Shown here: positions 45,208 to 53,244 of the stretch, in pieces
Position numbering within the stretch: position 1 is the first letter of the stretch
Layout: every line of letters begins with the position of its first letter
Source: an uncultured Olsenella sp.
Lineage (GTDB): Bacteria > Actinomycetota > Coriobacteriia > Coriobacteriales > Atopobiaceae
Reading direction: 5' to 3'
NCBI GenBank assembly: GCA_900540955.1
Contig: UQIF01000001.1
Coordinates: 124,001-188,000, forward strand
Length of the DNA: 64,000 nucleotides
Position numbers and translations under genes: made by a program
The notes under the pieces: model-generated
Told to the model about the DNA's origin: nothing
Databases searched by the model: none
The model's input: only the letters and a program-made list of their open reading frames with translations

Positions 45208-45249
45208 GGTGCTTGCCGGGAGCTTACGTTTCCGGCAGCACCTCGTTTT
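45208..45249 (+). terminator. Partial terminator between pstS and pstC
   Basis: GGTGC-TT-GCCGG (45208-45219) pairs with CCGGC-A-GCACC (45232-45242), then TCGTTTTGT. It probably ends a fraction of transcripts, giving more PstS than membrane subunits. Confidence 0.65.
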
Positions 45250-45276
45250 GTGTTCCTCCTCGCGAAAGGTCGCTTA

Positions 45277-46179
45277 ATGGCTAAGCAGATGCTGCCGAAG
45301 CGCCGTCTCGAGAACGTGGGCCTGGGCCTCACGGGGGCGTGCGTCGCCCTCGTCGCCCTCATCGTCGTGACCTTGATCTTCATGGTCGCCGGGCAGGGTC
45401 TCTCTGCGTTCTTCGTTGACGGGATCGACTTCGGGGCGTTTATCACGGGCACGAGCTGGGTGCCCTCCGACGGAAAGTACGGCGCGCTCCCGCTCATCGT
45501 CACGTCCTTCGGCGTCATGGTCCTCTCCACGCTCTTCACGCTGCCCGTCGCGCTCGGCAGCGCCATCTTTGTCGTCGAGGTTCGCCCGGCATTCGGCCGC
45601 AAGGTGTTCCAGCCGCTCGTCGAGCTGCTCGTCGGCATCCCCTCGGTCGTCTACGGCCTCATCGGCCTCACGGTGGTCAACTCCGCCATGCGCGCGATCT
45701 TCGGAGGCACGGCGGGCACCGGCGCGGGCATCCTGTCCGGTGCCGTCGTGCTGGCCGTCATGATTCTTCCCACGGTCACCACGCTGTCGATCGACGCCCT
45801 GGCCGCGGTCCCCAACCAGTACCGCGAGGGTTCCTACGCGCTTGGCTGCACTCGTTGGCAGACGGTCTGGCACGTGGTGCTGAAGTCCGCCCTGCCATCG
45901 CTCATGACCGCCGTCATCCTCGGCATGACGCGCGCCTTCGGCGAGACGCTGGCCGTCCAGATGGTCATCGGCGGCGTTGAGAAGGTCATGCCCGCCGGCC
46001 TGCTCTCCCCGGCGGCCACCCTTACGACGGCCCTTACCTCGGGCTTCGCCAACGCGACCACCGGCTCCGTCCAGTATCACGCGCTGTGGGCCCTGGGCCT
46101 TCTGCTCATGGGCATGAGCCTGCTGTTCATCCTCATCATTCACCTCATCGGCAGCAAGGGGGCGAAGAGGCGTGGTTAA
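45277..46179 (+). CDS. pstC: Phosphate ABC transporter permease PstC
   Basis: A 300-residue inner-membrane permease with about six helices. The first is VGLGLTGACVALVALIVVTLIFMVAG. Next come TSFGVMVLSTLFTLPVALGSAIFV and the EAA loop region around YREGSYALGCTRWQTVWHVVLKSALPSLMTAVILGMTRAFGETLAV, which couples to PstB. ATG 45277 is preceded by GAAAGG; the frame opens earlier at 45250. The last eight bases overlap pstA. With PstA it forms the translocation channel for phosphate. Confidence 0.94.
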   Translation: MAKQMLPKRRLENVGLGLTGACVALVALIVVTLIFMVAGQGLSAFFVDGIDFGAFITGTSWVPSDGKYGALPLIVTSFGVMVLSTLFTLPVALGSAIFVVEVRPAFGRKVFQPLVELLVGIPSVVYGLIGLTVVNSAMRAIFGGTAGTGAGILSGAVVLAVMILPTVTTLSIDALAAVPNQYREGSYALGCTRWQTVWHVVLKSALPSLMTAVILGMTRAFGETLAVQMVIGGVEKVMPAGLLSPAATLTTALTSGFANATTGSVQYHALWALGLLLMGMSLLFILIIHLIGSKGAKRRG

Positions 46180-47128
46180 CTCCTCAACTTCCAAGGCGGC
46201 GTCCATCGAGGCCGGCGGCCTCGGTGTCGACCTCGACGAGCACGCCGCTCGAATCGGCCGCCAAGACCGCATGGCCACCGGCATCCTCACCGTCATCGTG
46301 GCGTTCGTCTTGTTCCTGCTCGCGGCGATCGTCGCCTTCATCCTCGTCCAGGGCCTCGGCAAGGCGCTCTCGCCGGGCTTTCTCACCACGTCGCCGATCG
46401 CAAAGGCCAATCCCGGCATCAGCTCCGAGCTCTTCGACAGCTTCTATATGTTGGTCATCACCTTGCTCATCAGCCTGCCGATCAGCCTCGGCGCCGCGAT
46501 CTTCCTTGTGGAGTACGCCCCCGACAACTGGGTGACCAAAGCCGCCTCAACCGCCATCGAGACGCTCTCGAGCCTTCCTTCCATCGTCGTCGGTATGTTC
46601 GGCTCGCTCTTCTTCGTGGTCACGCTCGGCTGGGGCATCTCGATCATTGCCGGCGCAATGGCGCTCACGATGTTCAACATCCCGATTCTGGTCCGCGTGA
46701 TTCAGCAGGCTCTCGAGGACGTTCCCCGCAGCCAGCGCGACGCCGGCCTGGCGATGGGCCTCACCCGCTGGGAGACCACCCTGCACGTGTTGCTGCCCGC
46801 GGCAATGCCCGCCATCGTCACGGGTGTCGTGATCTCCGCCGGCCGCGTGTTCGGCGAGGCGGCCGCGCTCATCTTCACGTCCGGCTCCGCTGCCGTGAAC
46901 ATCAACTTCGCGAGCATGAACCTGGCGAGCCCGCGCAACCCCTGGAATATCTTCCGCCCCGCCGAGACGCTGGCCGTGCACATCTGGAAGCTCAAGATGG
47001 AGCCATCTCCCGGCAACGACGAGATCGTATGGGGCACCGCCGCGGTCCTCATCATCTGCGTGCTTCTCTTCAACGTGCTCGCGCGCTTCCTCGGTAAGGC
47101 CCTGGCAAAGAAGATGACGAGCGAATGA
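46172..47128 (+). CDS. pstA: Phosphate ABC transporter permease PstA
   Basis: A 318-residue partner of PstC. A 40-residue hydrophilic N-terminus (with HAARIGRQDRMATG) precedes the first helix ILTVIVAFVLFLLAAIVAFILV. The PstB-docking EAA loop is LEDVPRSQRDAGLAMGLTRWETTLHVLLPAAMPAIVTGVVISAGRVFGEAA. GTG 46172 overlaps the pstC stop by eight bases, so translation is coupled. It ends with a four-base overlap into the first pstB gene. Confidence 0.94.
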   Translation: MVNSSTSKAASIEAGGLGVDLDEHAARIGRQDRMATGILTVIVAFVLFLLAAIVAFILVQGLGKALSPGFLTTSPIAKANPGISSELFDSFYMLVITLLISLPISLGAAIFLVEYAPDNWVTKAASTAIETLSSLPSIVVGMFGSLFFVVTLGWGISIIAGAMALTMFNIPILVRVIQQALEDVPRSQRDAGLAMGLTRWETTLHVLLPAAMPAIVTGVVISAGRVFGEAAALIFTSGSAAVNINFASMNLASPRNPWNIFRPAETLAVHIWKLKMEPSPGNDEIVWGTAAVLIICVLLFNVLARFLGKALAKKMTSE

Positions 47129-47949
47129 GCGTGGAAATGAACAACGAAACCTTCTACGGCACGACCGTCGCCCCGACCGTCGCGTCGACGCACCTGCTCG
47201 AGACCCACGACGTGACCGTCAAGTACAACTACACGAAGGAAGCCCTGCACCGAACGAGCCTCGCCTTCGACGCGGGCACCGTCACCGCGCTCATCGGCCC
47301 GTCCGGCTGCGGCAAGTCAACCTTCCTTCGCTCGCTCAACCTGATGAACCGCGAGATTCCCAAGTGCGTCGTCGGTGGTCAGATCGTCTATCACGACCAC
47401 GACATCAACACCAAGGAAGAGAACCTCTTCGAGCTGCGCAAATCCATCGGCATGGTGTTTCAGCAGCCGACTCCCTTCCGCAAGTCGATTCGCGAGAACA
47501 TCCTCTTTGCGCCCAAGCGCCACGGCCGCGTCCAGTCCAAGGGGGAGGCCGACGAGATCGTCGAGACGAGCCTTCGCCAGGCGGCTTTGTGGGATGAGGT
47601 CAAGGATAAGCTCGATCGCAGCGCCTATGCGCTCTCCGGAGGCCAGCAGCAGCGCCTGTGCATCGCGCGAACCCTGGCCATGAAGCCTGACGTGGTCCTC
47701 TTCGACGAGCCGTGCTCGGCGCTCGACCCCATCAGCACCTTCTCGGTCGAGGAGACGATCCACGACATCGCCGAGTCCGGGATCTGCGTCGCCATCGTCA
47801 CGCACAACATGGAGCAGGCGACCCGCGTCTCCGACTACACGGCATTTTTCTATGTGGGCGATATGGTCGAGCACGGCGAGACCCGTCAGATCTTCCGCGC
47901 GCCCAAAGACCAGAGACTCGTCGACTACCTCACCGGTAGGTTCGGCTAA
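47125..47949 (+). CDS. pstB: Phosphate ABC transporter ATPase PstB, copy 1
   Basis: A 274-residue ATPase of the Pst transporter. Walker A is IGPSGCGKSTFLRSLN, the Q-loop GMVFQQPTPF, the signature ALSGGQQQRLCIAR, Walker B VVLFDEPCSALDP (Cys after DEP, where copy 2 has Thr), and the H-loop IVTHNMEQATR. A 25-residue N-terminal extension precedes HDVTVKYN. It starts in the pstA stop (ATGA). A second complete pstB gene follows immediately with different sequence, so the copies are diverged paralogues rather than a recent duplication. Confidence 0.93.
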   Translation: MSVEMNNETFYGTTVAPTVASTHLLETHDVTVKYNYTKEALHRTSLAFDAGTVTALIGPSGCGKSTFLRSLNLMNREIPKCVVGGQIVYHDHDINTKEENLFELRKSIGMVFQQPTPFRKSIRENILFAPKRHGRVQSKGEADEIVETSLRQAALWDEVKDKLDRSAYALSGGQQQRLCIARTLAMKPDVVLFDEPCSALDPISTFSVEETIHDIAESGICVAIVTHNMEQATRVSDYTAFFYVGDMVEHGETRQIFRAPKDQRLVDYLTGRFG

Positions 47950-47960
47950 TGGAGGGGACT

Positions 47961-48755
47961 ATGGAGAAGGAATTCATCCAAGCCGAGCACAGGAGCATCG
48001 ACGAGACCGACGTGGCCATCGACGTCCGGGACTTCGACCTCTGGTACACGGACTTCCAAGCGCTCAAGTCGATTGACCTGCAGATTCCCAAGAACCGTTG
48101 CTGCGCCTTCATCGGGCCGTCCGGCTGCGGCAAGTCCACGCTGTTGCGCACGTTCAACCGCATGTGCGACTTCGTCGAGGGCGTCCGCACCGAGGGCTCT
48201 ATCGAGTTTTGCGGCCAGGACGTCTTCAAGATGGACGCAAACACCCTTCGCGTCCACGTGGGCATGGTCTTTCAGCACCCCAACCCGTTCCCGATGAGCA
48301 TCCGCGACAACATTCTCTACGGCCCGGCGCGCATGAAGAAGCTCAGTCGCTTCGAGGCCGACGAGATCGTGGAGCGCTGCCTCACGCGCTCGGCCCTCTG
48401 GGACGAGGTCAAGGACAAGCTCGACCAGTCCGGCCTCGGACTGTCCGGCGGCCAGCAGCAGCGCCTGTGCATCGCGCGCGCCCTGGCGACGAACCCCGAG
48501 GTGCTTCTCATGGACGAGCCGACCTCCGCGCTCGATCCCATCAGCACTGTCCAGGTCGAGCAGCTCATGAGCGAGCTGTCCGTGGATCACACCGTGGTCG
48601 TCGTGACGCACAACATGCAGCAGGCGACGCGCGTGGCGGACAAGACGTGCTTCTTCTACCTCGGCGAGCTCATCGAGGCGGCGCCGACCAAGGAGCTCTT
48701 CTCGAGCCCTAAGCAGACTCGTACGCAGGAATATCTCTCAGGAAGGTTCAGCTGA
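47961..48755 (+). CDS. pstB: Phosphate ABC transporter ATPase PstB, copy 2
   Basis: A 264-residue (or 268 from ATG 47949, which overlaps the previous stop) PstB. I prefer ATG 47961 because GGAGG (47951-47955) lies five bases before it. Motifs are IGPSGCGKSTLLRTFN, GMVFQHPNPF, GLSGGQQQRLCIAR, LLMDEPTSALDP and VVTHNMQQATR. The segment MCDFVEGVRTEGSI is the more classical PstB form, so this copy may be the main phosphate ATPase. The two ATPases could work as a heterodimer, or one could serve a different state. phoU follows with its ATG two bases after the stop. Confidence 0.93.
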   Translation: MEKEFIQAEHRSIDETDVAIDVRDFDLWYTDFQALKSIDLQIPKNRCCAFIGPSGCGKSTLLRTFNRMCDFVEGVRTEGSIEFCGQDVFKMDANTLRVHVGMVFQHPNPFPMSIRDNILYGPARMKKLSRFEADEIVERCLTRSALWDEVKDKLDQSGLGLSGGQQQRLCIARALATNPEVLLMDEPTSALDPISTVQVEQLMSELSVDHTVVVVTHNMQQATRVADKTCFFYLGELIEAAPTKELFSSPKQTRTQEYLSGRFS

Positions 48756-48756
48756 T

Positions 48757-49449
48757 ATGGTTATGCAGACTCGCACCAAGCTCACCGGCCAGCTCGGCGA
48801 CATCAAGGACTACATCGTCCGTTTTAAGGAGAAATGCGTCTCGGACGTCCGCGCCTCCGGCCTCGCGGCAACGGGGGACCGCGGCGCCCAGGAGGGCCTC
48901 GCCGGCGGCCGAAAGGCCGAGGACCGCCTGCGCCAGGGCATCGAGGAGGCCTGCCTCGACGCGATGCTCCTCCAGCAGCCGCTCATCGGTGACGACCTGC
49001 GCTTCGTCTCCGGCGCGTTCCGCATCGTCTCCGACCTCTCGCACATCGACGGCATGACCCGCGACGTAGCGTTCCTCGTCGAGGACATCCCGGCGAAGGC
49101 CTCCGTAAAGGTATCCGATGAGTTCCTGGCCATGAGCGAGAAGTGCGCCGTCATGGTCCAGAGCGCGTCCGACGCCTTCATCAATTCGGACATCGAGCTC
49201 GCCCAGTCGGTCATCGAGGCCGACGACGCGGTAAACTCTCTGTACGCCGAGGCCGAGGAGAAGCTCGTAAAGCTCATCCGCGAGGGGAAGTCCTCCGCCA
49301 AGTACCTGCCCGAGCTCCTTATGGTCGCCAAGTATTACGAGCGCATCGGCGACCTCTCCAAGCGCGTTGCCGCGTGGGCCATCTTTCGCGTGACCGGCGA
49401 GCACAAGGTGGAGGAGAAGCCCAGCCAGGCCGGCGGGCTCGAGCAGTAG
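48757..49449 (+). CDS. phoU: Phosphate signalling protein PhoU
   Basis: A 230-residue all-helical protein with two PhoU three-helix bundles. The metal-binding E-x-x-x-D motifs are visible around LDAMLLQQPLIGDDLRFVSGAFRIVSDLSHIDGMTRDVA and, in the second half, LPELLMVAKYYERIGDLSKRVA. It links Pst transport to PhoR, keeping the kinase off when phosphate is plentiful. ATG 48757 lies just past the pstB stop. The SD AGGAAGG is inside the pstB gene, so translation is coupled. The middle has an insertion-like SGLAATGDRGAQEGLAGGRKAEDR stretch, longer than in E. coli. Confidence 0.93.
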   Translation: MVMQTRTKLTGQLGDIKDYIVRFKEKCVSDVRASGLAATGDRGAQEGLAGGRKAEDRLRQGIEEACLDAMLLQQPLIGDDLRFVSGAFRIVSDLSHIDGMTRDVAFLVEDIPAKASVKVSDEFLAMSEKCAVMVQSASDAFINSDIELAQSVIEADDAVNSLYAEAEEKLVKLIREGKSSAKYLPELLMVAKYYERIGDLSKRVAAWAIFRVTGEHKVEEKPSQAGGLEQ

Positions 49450-49460
49450 GGGAGTACCAG

Positions 49461-50153
49461 ATGGGAGCGTCGAACGTGGTCTACTACGTAGAGGACGACA
49501 AGAACATCCGCGAGCTCACGGTCTATGCCCTGGGGCAGGGCGGCATTGAGGCCAAGGGCTGCGCCGACGACGCCGAGTTCAGGCGCGCCTGCGCCGAGCG
49601 CAAGCCCGACGCGGTCCTTCTCGACATCATGCTCCCCGACGCCGACGGGCTCGAGATCCTCTCGCGCATCCGCAAGATGCCTGGGCTTTCCAACGTCCCC
49701 GTCATGATGCTCACCGCCAAGGGCACCGAGCTCGACAAGGTCCGCGCCCTCGACGGCGGGGCGGACGACTACCTCTCCAAGCCCTTTGGGATGATGGAGA
49801 TGGTGAGCCGCACACGGGCGCTTCTTCGCCGCGCCGGTCGCGAGAGCGAGACTGCCGAGTCCGCTTGCTACTCCGCGGGCCCCGTGAGCGTTTGGCCCGA
49901 GCGCAGGGAGGCCACGCTCGACGGCGAGGAGCTCTCCCTTACCATGCGCGAGTTCGACCTGCTCGTGTTCCTCATCAAGTCGCCGGGCGTCGTGTTCTCC
50001 CGCGAGACCTTGCTCCAACGCGTCTGGGGCTGGGACTTCGACGGCGGGTCGAGGACGGTCGATGTCCACGTCCAGCAGATACGCGCGAAGCTGGGCGATT
50101 CGAGCGACCTCATCGAGACCGTCCGCGGCGTCGGATACCGCCTGCGCGGCTAA
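49461..50153 (+). CDS. PhoB/PhoP-type response regulator
   Basis: A 230-residue OmpR-family regulator. The receiver domain has the acidic pair EDD (11-13), phosphoacceptor D55 in VLLDIMLPD, a Thr in MLTAKG, and Lys in YLSKPFG. The C-terminal winged helix ends in SRTVDVHVQQIRAKLGDSSDLIETVRGVGYRLRG. It should activate the pst promoter when phosphate is scarce, with PhoR as its kinase. AGGGGAG precedes ATG 49461. The frame is open upstream into phoU but that is a shadow. It lies between phoU and the kinase gene in the same direction. Confidence 0.92.
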   Translation: MGASNVVYYVEDDKNIRELTVYALGQGGIEAKGCADDAEFRRACAERKPDAVLLDIMLPDADGLEILSRIRKMPGLSNVPVMMLTAKGTELDKVRALDGGADDYLSKPFGMMEMVSRTRALLRRAGRESETAESACYSAGPVSVWPERREATLDGEELSLTMREFDLLVFLIKSPGVVFSRETLLQRVWGWDFDGGSRTVDVHVQQIRAKLGDSSDLIETVRGVGYRLRG

Positions 50154-50173
50154 GCAGAACCTGAGGAGGGTCT

Positions 50174-51574
50174 TTGACCGGCGACTCATTTACCAATAAG
50201 GGAGCTTCCAGGAAGCTATCGCTTACCAGGCAGATCTTCCTCTCCATCGTCGCGGCGTGCGCCGCCGTCGCCATCGTCGTGACGGCGGCGTCGGCCGCCT
50301 TGTTCCAAGGCGCGTTCTTCGCCGACGAGCACGAGCAGCTTGCCGGCGAGTGCGCGACGCTTAGCTCCCTTCTTGACCAGACCGACAACGACGAGGACGT
50401 CTTGGCGTCGCTCGACCTGGGCCAGCTTCGCGCCACCCTCGTGGCTCCCGACGGCCATGTCCTCTACGACTCGCGCGCGGACGCGTCAGATCTGCCCAAC
50501 CACGCCGACCGACCCGAGATCACTCAGGCGTTGGCAGACGGCGAGGGCTCCTCGGACCGCAACTCCGAGACCGTGGGCTACGTGAGCCTCTACAACGCGC
50601 ACAGGCTTTCCTCGGGCGACGTGCTCCGAATCTCTGTGGAGCGCGCGAGCGTCGTCGCGTTTCTCTCGAGCGACTTCGCGCTGCTCGTGATCATCTCCGC
50701 CGTGGTCGTCGTCGCGGGTTGGCTCGTCTCGCGCCACCTCGCCGCGGGAATCGCGAGGCCGATTCTCGAGATCGACCCCGCCTCCCTCGACGCGAGCGCT
50801 CCCTACGAGGAGCTGGAGCCCCTTGTGAGCAGGCTCAACGACCAGCACAGCCAGCTCGTGCGCCGCATGAGCGCCATCCAGGACGCCAACGACATGCGCC
50901 GAGAGTTCACGAGCAACGTCACCCACGAGCTCAAGACCCCCATCGCGAGCATCTCCGGTGCCGCGGAGCTGATTCGCGACGGGATCTGCCGTCCCGATGA
51001 CGTCCAGGATTTCGCCGGCCGCATCTATAAGGACGCCCAGCGCCTGAGCTCGCTCGTCTCCGATATCCTCATGCTCTCCAAGCTCGATGAGACCGAGCGA
51101 GTGGGTGAACGCGACTCGATGTTCGGGCCGAGTGAGCGGATTGACCTTATGGGGGTCGCGCGAGACGTCGCGGCGCGCCTCGAGCGAAAGGCGAGGAAAG
51201 CCGGGGTCGCGCTCAAGGTTGAGGGAATCTGCAGCTATGTGCAGGGCAACGCGAGGCTCCTTGACGAGCTCGTAAGCAACCTTGTGGAGAACGCCATCCG
51301 CTACAACAAGAAAGGCGGCCGCGTCTTTGTCTGGGTGCTGCCCATCGAGGGACGCCCGGCGGTCCGCGTGAGCGATACCGGAATAGGCATCCCTAAGGAG
51401 GCGCAGCCCAAGGTCTTCGAGCGTTTTTACCGGGTAGACAAGGGCCGTAGCCGTGACATGGGCGGCACGGGCCTGGGGCTCGCCATCGTCAAGCATGCGG
51501 CGGCATTCCACGACGCCGACATCCGTCTCGAGTCCGAGGAGGGCGTCGGCACCACCATTACCGTGCTTTTTTAG
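50174..51574 (+). CDS. PhoR-type sensor histidine kinase
   Basis: A 466-residue membrane kinase. Two transmembrane helices (ILSIVAACAAVAIVVTAAS-like region near 20-45 and FALLVIISAVVVVAGWLVS near 165-185) flank an extracytoplasmic sensor segment. The catalytic core contains the H box SNVTHELKTPIAS (H251), N box LVENAIRYNKKGG, G1 VSDTGIGIP and G2 GGTGLGLAIVKH. Translation probably begins at TTG 50174, shortly after GAGGAGGGTC. An ATG is not available nearby. It is the partner of the preceding regulator and the last gene of the phosphate cluster, with a strong terminator after it. Confidence 0.92.
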   Translation: MTGDSFTNKGASRKLSLTRQIFLSIVAACAAVAIVVTAASAALFQGAFFADEHEQLAGECATLSSLLDQTDNDEDVLASLDLGQLRATLVAPDGHVLYDSRADASDLPNHADRPEITQALADGEGSSDRNSETVGYVSLYNAHRLSSGDVLRISVERASVVAFLSSDFALLVIISAVVVVAGWLVSRHLAAGIARPILEIDPASLDASAPYEELEPLVSRLNDQHSQLVRRMSAIQDANDMRREFTSNVTHELKTPIASISGAAELIRDGICRPDDVQDFAGRIYKDAQRLSSLVSDILMLSKLDETERVGERDSMFGPSERIDLMGVARDVAARLERKARKAGVALKVEGICSYVQGNARLLDELVSNLVENAIRYNKKGGRVFVWVLPIEGRPAVRVSDTGIGIPKEAQPKVFERFYRVDKGRSRDMGGTGLGLAIVKHAAAFHDADIRLESEEGVGTTITVLF

Positions 51575-51590
51575 TACTTGGCTCCATTAA

Positions 51591-51634
51591 TAAGAGCCCG
51601 AGACGGCTGACTCGGCGGCTGTCTCGGGCTCTTA
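51591..51634 (+). terminator. Terminator of the pst-pho cluster
   Basis: A 14-bp stem TAAGAGCCCGAGAC (51591-51604) / GTCTCGGGCTCTTA (51621-51634) with a 16-nt loop, 16 bp after the phoR stop. It may also serve the opposing gene that ends at 51691. Confidence 0.8.
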
Positions 51635-51690
51635 CGCGTATCGGGCATACTGGGGCTGCGGACAAACTGGAGCTGTCGCAACACGGCGAT

Positions 51691-53154
51691 TTACAGGTGC
51701 TTCTCCCAAAGGTTGGTGTAACCAGGCAGGGGGAGGCCCGGGTAGGGGAGCCAGATCGGCTTATGGCGCGTGAACCCCTCGCGAACGTAGAGGTTGTTCG
51801 CCTCGACATTGGCGACGCTCGTGTTCAGGCGCACGACGTTTGCACCGATGTCGCGGGCCCGCGCCTCGGCGGCGGCAAGAAGGGCGCTCGCGACGTGGCG
51901 CCCGTGCGCCGCCGGGTCGACCGCAAGCAGGTGGAAGCATGCGACGGACTCCGCCGCGGCCGGCTCCCAGCCCGCGCCGCCGGTTCCGCGACCGTGCCCG
52001 GCTTCCCAGCCGTCTCCCATATCCGCGTCGTGGTCGACCGAGACGGCGCCGAGCACCTTTTTCGTCGCGGCGTCGAGGGCCACGAGCGTCTTTCCTGCGC
52101 CCGCGAGCTCGCTGGCAAGGCCCTCAGGAGGCCAGATGCCCTGGACCCACCCGCTGGTTCCGGGATCGGCGTCGACGCGCCGGTAAAGCTCGTCGAGGTC
52201 TTCTGCCCACGATTCGTCGACGGGGACGACGAACACGTCGCTCGGAGGGGCGACCTCGCGCACGGGTCTGCGGACGTCGTTTTGGCCGATGGTTTCGAGG
52301 AGCACCTCGGCAACGATGCCCGGGCAAATCTTCGGCAAGGTGTGCTCCGCTCCCGGGACGATGTACTCGCCGGCCCCTGGGATTGCCACGACGATCCGGT
52401 GCGTCTCCTCGGGCAGCACCACGTCGAACTCTCCCGCCATGACGGTGACGGGGCAGGAGATCTGGGCGAGCGAGTCGGCGTCGATCTGGGGCTGGTCGAC
52501 CATGAGGGCGAGGAGCTCGGCTATGCGGCCCGCCTCAGCGGGGGAGGGCACGGCGTTGCCCTCCCCGTCAAACGCGCCCTCCCAGCCTTCGGCTGCCCAA
52601 GCGGCGTTCGCCGCGGCGGCATCGGCCATCCACCGCGTGTCCTCCGCAGGCAGGCCGGCGGGCGTGAGGTTTGCGCCGAGCGTGGTGAGCGAGAGCACGT
52701 GGGCGCCCCAGTCGCGGGCGAGCAGAAGCCCCAGGATGCCGCCGTCCGAGAAGCCCAGCACGTGGCACTCCCAGACGCCGAGCCGACTCATCACCTCGAT
52801 GGCGTCGCTCGCCATGAGCTCGTAGGTGAGCGGCGCCGAGCCCCGGGTGGACTCGCCCTGGCTGCGGGAGTCGACCGCCACGACCGAGCGGCCGGTCTCC
52901 ACGACGGCGTCGATCACGGGGCCGAAGATCCCATGCTCCTCCCCGTTGCCGTGCAGCATGAGCACGGGCGGGGTGCACGGGTCGATACCGAACGGAGTGC
53001 CGGGGACGTCCTTTGCCCCGTGGGGCGCGTAGACGAAGGCGGCGATCGACGCCCCGTCGGAGGTGGGCACGTCGATGCGCGCGGTAAGGTTCGACTTCGG
53101 CCGCTCGTAGGGTCGCGGCACGTGCACTGGCGGCGGAGTAACGCTCATACTCAT
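51691..53154 (-). CDS. Alpha/beta hydrolase fused to a GNAT acetyltransferase
   Basis: A 487-residue two-domain protein. Residues 20-300 form an alpha/beta hydrolase: oxyanion HGNGEEHG (68-75), nucleophile elbow LGFSDGG (S136), an acid in MAGEFDVVLPEETH and the catalytic His in PGAEHTLPK. Residues about 310-487 are a GNAT N-acetyltransferase with the acetyl-CoA loop DPAAHGRHVASALLAAAEARA, then LNTSVANVEANNLYVREGFTR. I know no characterised enzyme with this pairing; it suggests sequential removal and transfer of acyl groups or a detoxifying role. The start may be ATG 53148, since AAAGGATG is better spaced for it. It is single, leftward, and convergent with the pst-pho cluster. Confidence 0.85.
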   Translation of the reverse strand: MSMSVTPPPVHVPRPYERPKSNLTARIDVPTSDGASIAAFVYAPHGAKDVPGTPFGIDPCTPPVLMLHGNGEEHGIFGPVIDAVVETGRSVVAVDSRSQGESTRGSAPLTYELMASDAIEVMSRLGVWECHVLGFSDGGILGLLLARDWGAHVLSLTTLGANLTPAGLPAEDTRWMADAAAANAAWAAEGWEGAFDGEGNAVPSPAEAGRIAELLALMVDQPQIDADSLAQISCPVTVMAGEFDVVLPEETHRIVVAIPGAGEYIVPGAEHTLPKICPGIVAEVLLETIGQNDVRRPVREVAPPSDVFVVPVDESWAEDLDELYRRVDADPGTSGWVQGIWPPEGLASELAGAGKTLVALDAATKKVLGAVSVDHDADMGDGWEAGHGRGTGGAGWEPAAAESVACFHLLAVDPAAHGRHVASALLAAAEARARDIGANVVRLNTSVANVEANNLYVREGFTRHKPIWLPYPGLPLPGYTNLWEKHL

Positions 53155-53160
53155 CCTTTT

Positions 53161-53231
53161 GGGACAAAAGGGACGGGGGATTTTGTCCCATTTCCGCGCG
53201 AGCGGAACACTGGGGCAAATTCCCCCGTCCC
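53161..53231. repeat. REP-like palindromic element B
   Basis: Imperfect 20-bp arms at 53170-53189 (GGGACGGGGGATTTTGTCCC) and 53212-53231 agree at 18 of 20 positions as inverted repeats. The loop contains its own palindrome TTCCGC-GCGA-GCGGAA. A further GGGACAAAA (53161-53169) pairs alternatively with TTTTGTCCC. This nested design is typical of REP/BIME elements. It lies between two leftward genes. Confidence 0.75.
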
Positions 53232-53244
53232 TTGCAGTTTGGTG

